Shown: positions 18,096 through 27,374 of the stretch, piece after piece
How positions within the stretch are numbered: position 1 is the stretch's first letter
How the letters are laid out: the number at the start of each line of letters is the position of its first letter
Source of the DNA: DATATB01 sp036268995
Lineage (GTDB): Bacteria > Planctomycetota > Planctomycetia > Pirellulales > PNKZ01
Reading direction: 5' to 3'
DNA length: 64,000 bases
Assembly (NCBI GenBank): GCA_036268995.1
Contig: DATATB010000080.1
Span: 1 to 64,000 of the forward strand
Made by a program: the position numbers and the translations under genes
The notes under the pieces: generated by a model
The model's input: only the letters and a program-made list of their open reading frames with translations
Told to the model about the DNA's origin: nothing
The model's database searches: none

Positions 18096-20660
18096 TCACT
18101 TTCCCGGCTTGATCTCATCGAGAAACCGAGCCAAATACGGAGCAGTGCGGCTTGCTGAATTCGTGGCGAGTTCGGCGGGAGCTGCGGCCGCAACCAACCG
18201 GCCACCCTCGTCGCCCGCTCCGGGGCCCATGTCGATCACCCAATCACTGCCGGCCACGACGCGCATGTCGTGCTCCACCACGATGACCGTATTGCCGGAC
18301 TCGACCAGCCCGTCGAGCTGCACGAGCAGCTTCTCGACGTCGGCCGGATGCAAGCCGGTGGTCGGCTCATCGAGGATATACAGGCTTTGGCCGCGTTGCA
18401 CGCGTTGCAGCTCGGTGGCGAGCTTGATTCGCTGGGCCTCGCCGCCGGAAAGCTCAGTGGCCGGCTGGCCCAGCCGCAGATAGCCGAGGCCGACTTCGCG
18501 CAACACATGGAGCGCACGCAGCACTTGCGGCTCTTCGGCAAAGTATTCGCACGCGGCATCCACGGTCATGCGCAACACGTCGGCGATCGACTGGTCGCGG
18601 TATTTGATCTCCAGCGTCTTGGCGTTGTAGCGCGCTCCGTGACAGGTGGGGCAGGGGGCATACACGCTGGCCAGGAACAGCAGCTCGACCATGACAAAAC
18701 CTTCGCCTTCGCACGTTTCGCAGCGGCCTTTAGCTACGTTGAACGAGAATCGGCCCGCGTCGTAGCGGCGCGAGCGGGCCATTTTGGTCGCGGCGAAGAG
18801 CTTGCGAACCTGGTCGAACAGCCCGGTGTAAGTGGCCAGGTTTGAGCGCGGCGTCCGGCCGATTGGTTTCTGGTCGACTCGCACCAGGCGTTTGATTGCG
18901 TTCATTCCGCCGACGATCTGGCCGCCGAGAGTGGTCGGGGCAGGGGAGTCCAACTCCTCACCTTCCTCGTCAATCGGCACGTCATGGCCCAGGTGTTCGG
19001 CGACCAACTCCACGAGCACCTGGCTCACGAGGCTCGACTTGCCGGAACCGGACACGCCGGTCACGGTCGTGAAGACGCCCAGCGGCAGATCGATGTCCAG
19101 ATTGTCCAAGTTATTGCGTGAGACGCCGCGCAGTTGCAGCCAGCCCTGCGGCAAGCGCGGCGACCGGCTGGATGGCAGGGTGCGCCCAAACAGATGGCGG
19201 CTGGTTTGAGATGCGTCAACCTGCTCGAGTCCTTTCGGTGGACCGCTATAGAGTATCTCGCCACCGTGCTCGCCCGCGGCAGGCCCCACGTCGACGATCC
19301 AATCGGCATGGCGAATCACGTCGAGTTCGTGTTCGACGACGAACAACGAATTGCCGGACGCCTTCAAGCGATCGAGCGCTGCAAGCAATGCTTCGGTATC
19401 GGCCGGATGCAGCCCGGCCGAGGGTTCGTCGAGCACGTAAACGACTCCGAACAGATTGGAGCGGACTTGCGTGGCCAGCCGCAACCGCTGGAGTTCGCCG
19501 GGCGAAAGGGTGGGCGTGCTGCGCTCGAGCGACAGATAGCCCAAGCCCAGGTCGAGCATCACCTGGATCCGTGCGACCAGATCCTGGGCGATGCGCTGGG
19601 TGACGATCGCCTTTTCTGGATGTTCGTCCGCCAGCCTGGTCCAACCGGCCGCCGTGGCGTTCGCATGCGGGCCCAAAATGCCGGCCAGGCGTTTGAGCGG
19701 CACTCGCGAGATGTCGGCAATATCCAAGCCGGCAAACGTCACCGACAGGGCCTCGGGCCGCAGCCGCTTGCCGTGACAGAGCGGGCACTGGGTGCTCAGC
19801 ATGTATTGCGATACGCGCTTCTTCATCAGCGGGCTTTGCGTGTTGGCAAATGTTTGCAGCACGTATCGCCGGGCACTGGTGAACGTGCCCTGGTAGCTCG
19901 GTTCTTCCTTGCGCTTGAGGGCCTGCCGCACTTCGTCCGCTTCGAAGCCGGCGTAGACCGGCACGACCGGCTGCTCGTCGGTAAACAGCAGCCAATTGCG
20001 ATCCTTCTTCGAGAGTTGCCGCCAGGGACGATCGATGTCGTAGCCCAGCGTGACGCAGATGTCGCGCAGGTTCTGGCCATGCCAGGCCGGCGGCCACGCG
20101 GCGATCGCCCGCTGGCGGATGCTCAGCGAGTCGTCCGGAACCATCGACTGCTCGGTCACTTCGTAGATGCGGCCCAGGCCATGACACTTGGGGCACGCGC
20201 CCTCGGGCGTGTTGGTCGAAAAGGACTCGGCTTCCAGGTGCGGTTGATGACGAGGGTAGGTGCCGGCGCGTGAATACAGCATGCGCAGCAGATTCGAGAG
20301 CGTGGTGACGCTGCCTACGGACGAACGCGTGGTGGGCGAGCCGCGTTGCTGCTGCAAGGCCACGGCGGGCGGCAGACCATCGATTTCGTCGACCTCCGGC
20401 ACGCCCATCTGGTGAAACAGACGCCGGGCGTACGGCGCCACGGATTCGAGATACCGCCGCTGCGCCTCGGCGTAAAGCGTGCCGAAGGCCAGCGACGATT
20501 TGCCCGAGCCGGACACGCCCGTGAACACCACCAGCGCATTGCGCGGGATTTCGAGATCGACGTTTTTCAGATTATGCTCGCGTGCCCCGCGTACGCGAAC
20601 AAAGCCGTTGAGGTGGCTCGGCGATGGATGTTGGATGGTGGGTGAGCCGGTTCGTTTCAT
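18096..20660 (-). CDS. Class II UvrA-type ATPase (lacks the UvrB-binding domain)
   Basis: An 854-aa protein with two ABC ATPase modules. Walker A sites are GVSGSGKSS (N- and C-terminal halves). The signatures are LSPGELQRL and LSGGEAQRI, and the Walker B regions are VVYVLDEPSAG and LYILDEPTTG. Zinc-ribbon CxxC pairs occur at CPKCHGLG, CPLCHGK and CETCEGEG. After EIDGLPPAVALQQQ the chain passes through the short SSVGSVTTLSNLLR segment straight to CPKC, so the ~120-residue UvrB-binding domain of canonical UvrA is absent. This marks the UvrA2/DrrC-like class, linked to damage tolerance or DNA-binding drug resistance. ATG 20660 is chosen because it begins just ahead of the domain. Confidence 0.9.
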   Translation of the reverse strand: MKRTGSPTIQHPSPSHLNGFVRVRGAREHNLKNVDLEIPRNALVVFTGVSGSGKSSLAFGTLYAEAQRRYLESVAPYARRLFHQMGVPEVDEIDGLPPAVALQQQRGSPTTRSSVGSVTTLSNLLRMLYSRAGTYPRHQPHLEAESFSTNTPEGACPKCHGLGRIYEVTEQSMVPDDSLSIRQRAIAAWPPAWHGQNLRDICVTLGYDIDRPWRQLSKKDRNWLLFTDEQPVVPVYAGFEADEVRQALKRKEEPSYQGTFTSARRYVLQTFANTQSPLMKKRVSQYMLSTQCPLCHGKRLRPEALSVTFAGLDIADISRVPLKRLAGILGPHANATAAGWTRLADEHPEKAIVTQRIAQDLVARIQVMLDLGLGYLSLERSTPTLSPGELQRLRLATQVRSNLFGVVYVLDEPSAGLHPADTEALLAALDRLKASGNSLFVVEHELDVIRHADWIVDVGPAAGEHGGEILYSGPPKGLEQVDASQTSRHLFGRTLPSSRSPRLPQGWLQLRGVSRNNLDNLDIDLPLGVFTTVTGVSGSGKSSLVSQVLVELVAEHLGHDVPIDEEGEELDSPAPTTLGGQIVGGMNAIKRLVRVDQKPIGRTPRSNLATYTGLFDQVRKLFAATKMARSRRYDAGRFSFNVAKGRCETCEGEGFVMVELLFLASVYAPCPTCHGARYNAKTLEIKYRDQSIADVLRMTVDAACEYFAEEPQVLRALHVLREVGLGYLRLGQPATELSGGEAQRIKLATELQRVQRGQSLYILDEPTTGLHPADVEKLLVQLDGLVESGNTVIVVEHDMRVVAGSDWVIDMGPGAGDEGGRLVAAAAPAELATNSASRTAPYLARFLDEIKPGK

Positions 20661-20741
20661 GGTGCCGCCGTAGTGACGTGTCGCAACCAGATGGGATTCT
20701 ATAATTGGGTGCGACCGGTGGCAGCCCGCGGTTATGTTTTT

Positions 20742-20950
20742 TGCCCCGAAGGGGCACGTGATGTTAGCCACGGGTGTAAGTCCGTGGTGAGGGCATTGCG
20801 AAAAAACAATCGCAGCCCTGAAAGGGGGACAGAGGCGTGAGTTTGGCGCGGGGCCGCGGCGGATCGACGGCGGAATGTGCCGCCCTTCCAGGGCTCAGGA
20901 CTCGCGCTGCGTCGTTTTCCGGGGGCTCACGCCGCCGGCTAGCGACTTTC
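20742..20950. repeat. Nested palindromic intergenic element
   Basis: The 331-base gap between the UvrA and kinase-tubulin genes holds a series of inverted repeats: TGCCCC/GGGGCA (20742-20756), CCACGG/CCGTGG (20768-20787), AGCCCTGAAAGGG paired with CCCTTCCAGGGCT (20814-20895), and GGCGTGAG paired with CTCACGCC. No T run follows any stem, so these are not simple terminators. The pattern is that of dispersed bacterial palindromic repeats. Confidence 0.55.
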
Positions 20951-20991
20951 GGCCCTCCGGGCCTGGCACTGCCAGCAACCCCGGGGCGCCT

Positions 20992-23900
20992 TTAGAGCGG
21001 CGTCCAAGAGACGTCGGCGCGGGTTTGAAGCCGCGAGGCGACTTCGACGTATTGCAGCCGCTGGTCGAGTACGGCCGCCGCCACGTGCGGTAGCGACAGA
21101 TGCTCCGTCTCGTAGCAAACGATCACGTCATGCCCACCATCGGCGACGATCGTGGGCTCGGCCGTGCCTTCCTGGCTCGATTTCGCGGTCAACTCGCTGG
21201 CTGGAAAGCCGGCCGGGGCCATGACGAGCAGTCGCCGAGCGCCTCCACATTGCGAAAACGTCGGTTCGGCCGATTTCAAGCCGGCGCCAAATGAGAAGCG
21301 TGCATCCGCTGTGCCTTCCGCCGCCGAAACAATTTCGAGCAACGACGCGCCTTTCAGCGAGCGCAGGATCGTGGAGTGCGCGGCGCGAACCATCACGCCC
21401 GGCAGCCTGCCACGCACTTCGCCCTCTTCCATATTGAAAATCCGCAGCAGCTCGGGCTCGAGTTCGCGCTCCATTTCGGCCGCCAATCGGCCTTTTTGGC
21501 TCGTGATGGTGCGGGTCACCAGCTCACGGGCTTTTTCCGAAGTTTCCGACGCGGCGCTGGCACTGCCGGCGGGCGGCGAAGTGGGCAAACGCTGAAACTC
21601 CTCGGCCAACCGGTTCAGATCCGCGGAGAGATTGCGCAACTTGTCGTCCAGCGCCGCGACGTCCGCGAGAATCAATCCGATCAAGCGGCAAATGCCGTTG
21701 AGAATCAGGTCTTCGATGCGGAGCTGAAAATACTGCGACAGCCGTTCGTCGACCACCAGCCGGCGTCGGGGCCCAAAGCCGCGAAACTTCAACCATTTTG
21801 CGCCGGCCCCCGTGGCATTGCGCAGCGCCTGCTCGCGCGCCACCAAATCCTGGCGGCGCGATTGCAGCCGATCGCTGGCGTGGCGGCTCAGCGGTTGAAG
21901 TTGTTGGGCCAGATACTCGGCGGCCCGCTGCGCCCCGGCCAGCCGGCATTGCGGCTTGCTGACGAGACTGAGAATCCACTGGCACAAGGCCGTGGCCCGC
22001 GCCGCGGCAAACTCGGTCAAATGGCCTTCGAGCACTAATTCCAGGCACGAACCCGGAGAATTTTGCAATCCTTGTGAGCGGATCAGCCGATCGAGTGAAT
22101 CGATGATGGATTCCGAATCTGGCAAGCGGTTCCATAGTCCGCCCCGCGTATCGGACTTGTTGACCAACTCTTGCAACACTTTGGCCAGATAGGCGTTGGG
22201 GTCGCTGCCCATGGCTTCGGTGGCCCGAGCGTAGAATTGATCGATCAGCGGCTTGATGTCGGCCAGCCCGGCGTTCTTGGCCTGCTCGATGACGTCGGCC
22301 TGTAATTGTTCATCGGTAGCGCTCGAGATGAACTGCTGGGCGAGCAGCGACGACGGGTCAGCCAGCGAAGTGGTCTGCTCCGGAGAGCCCGCGCCCTCCG
22401 GCTCTCGCCAGCGTTTGATCAATGCACAGCACAGGTCGCCAACGGCCGGGACGGGCACGTCGTCGTGGCACAAACCCAACTGGCTGATTCCGAAGGTGCG
22501 GACCGTGGGGCTGACACTGGCCGAAGGTTCGCCGGAACTGGGCACGCCCCGGCAGGCGTCGAAGAAGCCGGCGGCGGCCGTCACCGAATTGCAGTACAAG
22601 TACGCCGCCAGGTTATCGGTTGCCGTGGCGAAATGTTGCGGATCGAGCCCCTCGCCCAAGTGCACGACGTAGGCATGGTTGAATGGGGCCACCTGCGGAT
22701 CGCAGGCGGGCAGGCCCCCCTCGGGGTCAGCGGGGCAAGCCGACCGCAGATCGCTGTAATGATTCAACTCGGTGAGGCAGGCGTACGAATTGGCCACCGC
22801 CAGGTCGTTGCTTTGCGTCTGATGCCCCGTGCAATGCGCCAGAATGCCGCACACGTCGTCGTCCGAAAGCTTCATGTCCCGAAGCACGTGGCGCACCAGG
22901 TAAGCGACGTCGAACACCATGCCGCTGCCGGCCCCGCCCGTCATCGACGAAACGACGAATACGCGCGGCGCGCCGGCCCGAAAAGGCAGGCCCGTGTGTT
23001 GACTCGAGGCGGCGATGGCCTCAGGCTGGACCGCGGCCGCAATCGTGCGACGCAGCCGCTCGATCACGCGTTCGCTGTGATCGACCAGTGCCAACCGGCC
23101 CAAAGGCCGGAAACCTTGCGTCTGCAAGGAGCGCGGGATGTTGAAGATCCAACGGCGGCTCAGCCATTTCTGATGCCGGCCGGGTTCGCGGCGATAATCG
23201 GCCGGCTGGCGCAAGCGCAGGAGGACGGCCGCGTCGTTGTTCAGCGACGCAGGATTATCCTGGGCCGTGGCCTGCTTGAGCGCCTCGGTATCCGTTTCCA
23301 ACAGGATCATCTGCAAGGCGGGCACCGAGCGGATGTCGCCAAAGCGGTCGGCGAGCCGGCGTTGCAGCAGTTGCAGCGTGCGCGCGGCCAGCCCTCCCAC
23401 CCCAACAAAAATCGTGGGCCGGAAGGTGGTCTCCTCGGGCGTGCTTTCCAGCGGGGGTAAATTGACTACCGCCGGCGCGGGGGCCAGGATCTGCGGCGTG
23501 GCGCGGGAACTCCTGACTCCGCCCAGCGAGCCTTCGTCCCAGGCCAACATTTCGGTTTGCATTGCCGGCATCGCCGTCGGCAGCGCGCCACGCACGCCGC
23601 CGGCCGGGCCTGCCGAGCGTGCCCTCGATCCGATGCCCGCGGCCAACAAGCTGTCGACCATTTCGCGGCAGTTCCGGAATCGCTGGTTGGAATCCTTGCT
23701 CAGGGCCTTGGCAATCGTCGCCTGGTCCCAGGCCGGCAGACGATCCAGCCGCGGGCGGCTGTGCAAGTGTTGGGCGGCCAGTTGCGCCGTCGTGCGGCCC
23801 GAGAACGGGAGCATGCCCGTCAGCATTTCCTGGTAAACGATCGCCAGGCTGTATTGATCGCTGTGGATGTTCGGCCGGCCGTCGAACAGTTCCGGCGCGG

Positions 23901-24450
23901 CATACACGGGCGTGAGTCCGCCCACGAGCGAACAATTCACCTCTTGCAGATCCTTGACGAGCCCGAAATCCGCGACCTTCACGCGTCCGCCGACCAGCAG
24001 CAGATTCTCGGGTTTGACGTCCAGGTGCTGCAGCGAATGCTTCTCGCAAATGTAATCGAGCGCATCGGCGGCATCCCGCAAGTGGGTCAGCAGCTCATCG
24101 CGCGGAATGCCGGAGTTGCCGGCCTCGCGATATTCGTCGCACAGGTTCTTCAGGCTCGAATTGGCCAGTTCGGCGACGATCACCAGGTGGCCGTCGATGA
24201 GTTCGATCCGTTCCAGCGACAGCAGAAAGGGGTGCCGCACTTCCTTGATGCGGTTGAGCGAGCTCAGCTCGCGCAGGGCGCGGTCGCCATCGTGCCAGCC
24301 GTAGACGATCTTGATCGCCTTGGCGATTCCGCCCGGGGCTTCTGCCTTCCAGACCTCGCCGTAGCCGCCGGCGCCCAGACGCTCTTGCGTGCGATAGCCG
24401 GGAATCGGCTCGGCGCGATTGAATGCTGGCCCAGGAAGAGTCGTGCTCAT
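20992..24450 (-). CDS. Ser/Thr protein kinase fused to a tubulin-like GTPase domain (1152 aa)
   Basis: Residues ~18-270 form a Hanks-type kinase: glycine loop GAGGYG (26-31), ATP Lys in AIKI (47), catalytic loop QHLDVKPEN (Asp144, with Leu in place of the usual Arg of HRD), DFG (161-163) and APE (185-187). A Pro/Ala-rich linker follows. From ~345 comes a tubulin/FtsZ-like nucleotide-binding region: IFVGVGGLAARTLQLL, then VFVVSSMTGGAGSGM, whose GGAGSG equals the tubulin signature GGTGSG. It matches the bacterial Tubulin_2 group. The long C-terminus (to 1152) is helical and Arg/Glu-rich. No transmembrane helix is visible, unlike most planctomycete kinases. ATG 24450 begins just before the kinase; a longer frame would overlap the AAA+ gene. 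The AAA+ gene ends 109 bases upstream on the same strand, suggesting cotranscription. Confidence 0.88.
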   Translation of the reverse strand: MSTTLPGPAFNRAEPIPGYRTQERLGAGGYGEVWKAEAPGGIAKAIKIVYGWHDGDRALRELSSLNRIKEVRHPFLLSLERIELIDGHLVIVAELANSSLKNLCDEYREAGNSGIPRDELLTHLRDAADALDYICEKHSLQHLDVKPENLLLVGGRVKVADFGLVKDLQEVNCSLVGGLTPVYAAPELFDGRPNIHSDQYSLAIVYQEMLTGMLPFSGRTTAQLAAQHLHSRPRLDRLPAWDQATIAKALSKDSNQRFRNCREMVDSLLAAGIGSRARSAGPAGGVRGALPTAMPAMQTEMLAWDEGSLGGVRSSRATPQILAPAPAVVNLPPLESTPEETTFRPTIFVGVGGLAARTLQLLQRRLADRFGDIRSVPALQMILLETDTEALKQATAQDNPASLNNDAAVLLRLRQPADYRREPGRHQKWLSRRWIFNIPRSLQTQGFRPLGRLALVDHSERVIERLRRTIAAAVQPEAIAASSQHTGLPFRAGAPRVFVVSSMTGGAGSGMVFDVAYLVRHVLRDMKLSDDDVCGILAHCTGHQTQSNDLAVANSYACLTELNHYSDLRSACPADPEGGLPACDPQVAPFNHAYVVHLGEGLDPQHFATATDNLAAYLYCNSVTAAAGFFDACRGVPSSGEPSASVSPTVRTFGISQLGLCHDDVPVPAVGDLCCALIKRWREPEGAGSPEQTTSLADPSSLLAQQFISSATDEQLQADVIEQAKNAGLADIKPLIDQFYARATEAMGSDPNAYLAKVLQELVNKSDTRGGLWNRLPDSESIIDSLDRLIRSQGLQNSPGSCLELVLEGHLTEFAAARATALCQWILSLVSKPQCRLAGAQRAAEYLAQQLQPLSRHASDRLQSRRQDLVAREQALRNATGAGAKWLKFRGFGPRRRLVVDERLSQYFQLRIEDLILNGICRLIGLILADVAALDDKLRNLSADLNRLAEEFQRLPTSPPAGSASAASETSEKARELVTRTITSQKGRLAAEMERELEPELLRIFNMEEGEVRGRLPGVMVRAAHSTILRSLKGASLLEIVSAAEGTADARFSFGAGLKSAEPTFSQCGGARRLLVMAPAGFPASELTAKSSQEGTAEPTIVADGGHDVIVCYETEHLSLPHVAAAVLDQRLQYVEVASRLQTRADVSWTPL

Positions 24451-24559
24451 ACGCGTAGCTCTAGTCGTCCTTGAGAGATCGTTGGCGGGGGCATGTTCGG
24501 GGCAGGCCGCATCGTGGGCCGGGCCACGCGGCAATGGCGCCGGCAGCCGGTTGTCTCGA

Positions 24560-25888
24560 TCAATCTTCGCCCAGCACGGTCGCAAAGTACGTTTTCACGG
24601 CGCGGTCGAAGTATTCGGGCCGAATGTCCATCGGCAAGCGGGCATAGTTGCAATAAGCGCGAATCTGCAACAGCAAATCACGCGGCTGGCAGCGGCGCAG
24701 CCGGCGATTGGCCTGCCGGTAGTGCTTTTCCAGCAGGTCGTCGATCATTTGCGGCTCGTATTCGCAACCGAAATTCGTGGCGTTCAGTTGGAACAGATGG
24801 TGGAATTCCTCTTCGCTGGGATCGCCGATTTCGATCTTGAACGGGATCCGCCGCAAGAAGGCCTCGTCGACCAGCTCGCGGGGCTTGAGATTCGTCGAAA
24901 AAATCACCAACTGATCAAACGGCACTTGCAACTTCTTGCCGGTCGGCAAGGTCAGGAAATCGTGCCGCATTTCCAAGGGCACGATCCAGCGGTTCAGCAA
25001 CTGCGCCGGCTCGATGCGCTGCCGGCCAAAATCGTCGATCAGCAGGCAGCCGCAGTTGCTCTTCATTTGCAGCGGCGCTTCGATGATGTTGGTTCGCGGA
25101 TCGTGCCGCAGCTCGAGGTTGTCCATCGTCAGCTCGCCGCCCACGAGCACGGTCGGGCGTAGGATCTTGATCCAGCGGCGATCGTATTCGCACTTGATGA
25201 TCGTGCGGCTGTTGCTGATCACTTCCTTGTGATAGGCCGAGTCGTAGAGCTTGATGACCTGGCCGTCTTCGTACAGCGCGTGAGGGATCCAGATTTCCTG
25301 GCCGAAGCACATAGTGACCCGTTTGGCCAGTGTCGACTTGCCGTTGCCGGGCGCCCCGTAGAGGAACATTCCGGCGCCGGAATTGATGGCCGGCCCGAGT
25401 TGCTCGAACAGTTGCGGGTCGACCGAGATATCGCGCACGGCCGCTTCGAGCTTTTCCGGGCCGGGCGTCTCGGCCGTAATCGACTGGGCTTCGACCGAGA
25501 TCACGTAGTCCATCAGCGGCAGCGGGGCCGGTCCTGAGTAGGCGCAGCTGTCGAAGAAGGCTTGTGCCCGTTCGCGGCCCTGGGCCGTGAGCGAGTAGTA
25601 ATAGTCATTGAACGGGGCGGAGCTGGCATGGATCACGATCTGGTTCGTGCGGAGCGAGTTCAGCAGCGGCTCGACGATCCGGAACGGCAGGCAAACGTGA
25701 TCGGCAATCGATCGTCCCTTGCTCGTGCCGAAGATCAGCAGGTGCTTGCAAATCAGTTGCTCGACTAATTCTTCGCCTAATCCGGTCTCTTCGATGGAAG
25801 CCGGCTCGGAGGGAAAGAAGTTGTCGTCGGACAGCAGCGAAGCCAGCAAGCCGTCCTTGATATCGAGTGTCTTTTGTACCGTGGTCAT
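24560..25888 (-). CDS. AAA+ ATPase with N-terminal winged-helix-like region
   Basis: A 442-aa protein. The first ~120 residues look like a helical/winged-helix module (LICKHLLIFGTSKGRSIADH, YSLTAQGRERAQAFF). The AAA+ core has Walker A GAPGNGKSTLAKR, Walker B CLLIDDFGRQ, a sensor-1-like FSTNLKP and a box LRRIPFKIEIGDPS, with an arginine-rich C-terminal lid (RQANRRLRRCQPRDLL). It should be an ATP-driven remodeller or switch in the cytoplasm; the substrate is unknown. ATG 25888 has AAGGTG 9 nt upstream and is preferred over the GTG at 25900. It precedes the kinase-tubulin gene in the same direction and is divergent from the FHA-EAL gene. Confidence 0.85.
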   Translation of the reverse strand: MTTVQKTLDIKDGLLASLLSDDNFFPSEPASIEETGLGEELVEQLICKHLLIFGTSKGRSIADHVCLPFRIVEPLLNSLRTNQIVIHASSAPFNDYYYSLTAQGRERAQAFFDSCAYSGPAPLPLMDYVISVEAQSITAETPGPEKLEAAVRDISVDPQLFEQLGPAINSGAGMFLYGAPGNGKSTLAKRVTMCFGQEIWIPHALYEDGQVIKLYDSAYHKEVISNSRTIIKCEYDRRWIKILRPTVLVGGELTMDNLELRHDPRTNIIEAPLQMKSNCGCLLIDDFGRQRIEPAQLLNRWIVPLEMRHDFLTLPTGKKLQVPFDQLVIFSTNLKPRELVDEAFLRRIPFKIEIGDPSEEEFHHLFQLNATNFGCEYEPQMIDDLLEKHYRQANRRLRRCQPRDLLLQIRAYCNYARLPMDIRPEYFDRAVKTYFATVLGED

Positions 25889-26264
25889 CGTCCCATTCAC
25901 CTTGCAAGTCTTTCAACCAACCTGGCCGCGAGGCAGCACGACTGGCAACTGCCGGGCCACGGAGAATTCAACTGCAATGGATTGCCAGCCTTTGGAACTA
26001 TGGGTCCAAATTCGCGACGAGCAAGGCGGGTGGGCAATGCAATCGGCCGTGCGCCCGACTAAAAGCGCGATCGTTGTCAGACGCGAAATCGTTACAAGCC
26101 GTGCGATGCTCACAGGGTGTTCGCGCCATCCAGGGCGGGCGGCGATTCGCTGTCTCTTAACGGGAAACTTTCAACTTGGCGGCGGCCTTCGGCAGCAAAA
26201 TGCTAGAAATGAATGTTCGGAGCTCCGCGCGCCGGACTGACCTCTTGACCGAGAAACGACGCAC
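25889..26264. other. Divergent intergenic region of the AAA+/FHA-EAL pair
   Basis: 376 bases separate the AAA+ gene (minus) from the FHA-EAL gene (plus). It must hold both promoters and any shared control site. The base composition is less GC-rich than the flanking genes. I saw no clear consensus promoter, operator palindrome or coding frame. Confidence 0.45.
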
Positions 26265-27374
26265 ATGCTCTCAAACCTGAAGCCCACTGCGCATAAGTTG
26301 TGGTTCCTGGTCGGCCCGTTCGACAGCTCCGAGTCGGTGCGCTACCTGCCGATTTACACGGCGCCGTTCGTCGTCGGCCGCCGCGGGGACCTGGCCCTGT
26401 CGCTTTCGAGCCCGGCCGTTTCCATGACGCATGCCGAGTTCACCGAAGTCGCCGGCCGGCTCACGCTGCGCGACTTGGGCAGCACCAACGGCACTTATGT
26501 CAACGGGCAGCGCGTGACCGCTCCGGTCCGCCTCGAGGAAGACGACTTGGTCCAGTTCGCGAACTTGCCGTTTCGCGTTCGCCAGCAAACCGCCCAGAAC
26601 AGCACGCACACCATTCAGGAGAACGTTTGCGACCGGGCCTTGGCGCTGGTGCAATTCGATAAGCTGATGGCGGAACGGGCCGTGACGCCGTTTTTGCAGC
26701 CAGTCGTGGCCATCGAATCCCGGCAAGTGGTCGGCTACGAAGTGCTCGGACGCAGCCAACTGTTTGGGCTCAAGATGCCCAAGGACATGTTCGACGTCGC
26801 GGCCCAGTTGAATCTCGAAGTCGAGTTGAGCACCATGCTCCGTGGCGAAGGGATCCGCGCCTGCCAGGGACTTCCCGAATCGCCGCACCTGTTTGTCAAT
26901 ACACACCCCCGCGAATTGGCCGAGCCGGGCCTGCTCGATTCGCTCGCCACGCTGCGCAGCTGCTATCCAAACCAGCGGCTGACGCTCGAAATCCATGAAT
27001 CGGCGGTCACCGACCCGGCCGCGATGGCCAATATCCGGGCCGGCCTGACCAACCTGCGGATCGGCCTGGCCTACGATGATTTCGGCGCGGGCCAATCGCG
27101 GCTGAACGAACTGATTGAAAGCCCGCCCGACTATCTGAAGTTCGACATGTCGCTGATTCGCGACATCGACAAGGCCTCGGCCCAGCGTCAGCAGATCCTG
27201 GGCACGCTGGTGCAAATGGTTCGCAGCCTGGCGATCGTGCCGCTGGCCGAAGGCGTCGAAACCGAGGCCGAGAGCCTCACCTGTCAGCAATTGGGCTTCG
27301 AGTTGGGCCAAGGCTACCTCTTCGGCCGGCCCGCCGCGATCAAGCAAACCCACTTCGCCGGCTCACGGACCTGA
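26265..27374 (+). CDS. FHA domain fused to EAL-type c-di-GMP phosphodiesterase
   Basis: A 369-aa cytoplasmic protein. Residues ~30-105 are a forkhead-associated domain: VVGRRGD, SMTHAEF and LGSTNGTYVNG, the set used to bind phosphothreonine. Residues ~135-360 are an EAL domain with all recognised catalytic/metal residues: GYEVLGR (Glu159), FVNTHP (Asn212), LEIHE (Glu242), AYDDFGAG (Asp271, Asp272), LKFD (Lys292), LAEGVE (Glu329) and GQGYLFG (Gln349). It should therefore be an active phosphodiesterase that degrades c-di-GMP, controlled by binding a phosphorylated partner. The neighbouring kinase-tubulin gene is the obvious candidate source of that phosphothreonine, but this is inferred. ATG 26265. 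Confidence 0.92.
   Translation: MLSNLKPTAHKLWFLVGPFDSSESVRYLPIYTAPFVVGRRGDLALSLSSPAVSMTHAEFTEVAGRLTLRDLGSTNGTYVNGQRVTAPVRLEEDDLVQFANLPFRVRQQTAQNSTHTIQENVCDRALALVQFDKLMAERAVTPFLQPVVAIESRQVVGYEVLGRSQLFGLKMPKDMFDVAAQLNLEVELSTMLRGEGIRACQGLPESPHLFVNTHPRELAEPGLLDSLATLRSCYPNQRLTLEIHESAVTDPAAMANIRAGLTNLRIGLAYDDFGAGQSRLNELIESPPDYLKFDMSLIRDIDKASAQRQQILGTLVQMVRSLAIVPLAEGVETEAESLTCQQLGFELGQGYLFGRPAAIKQTHFAGSRT

Noticed and set aside
20742..20756. Hairpin TGCCCC/GGGGCA considered as a terminator
   Set aside because: No T run follows on either strand. The T run precedes the stem on the plus strand, so it does not fit an intrinsic terminator.
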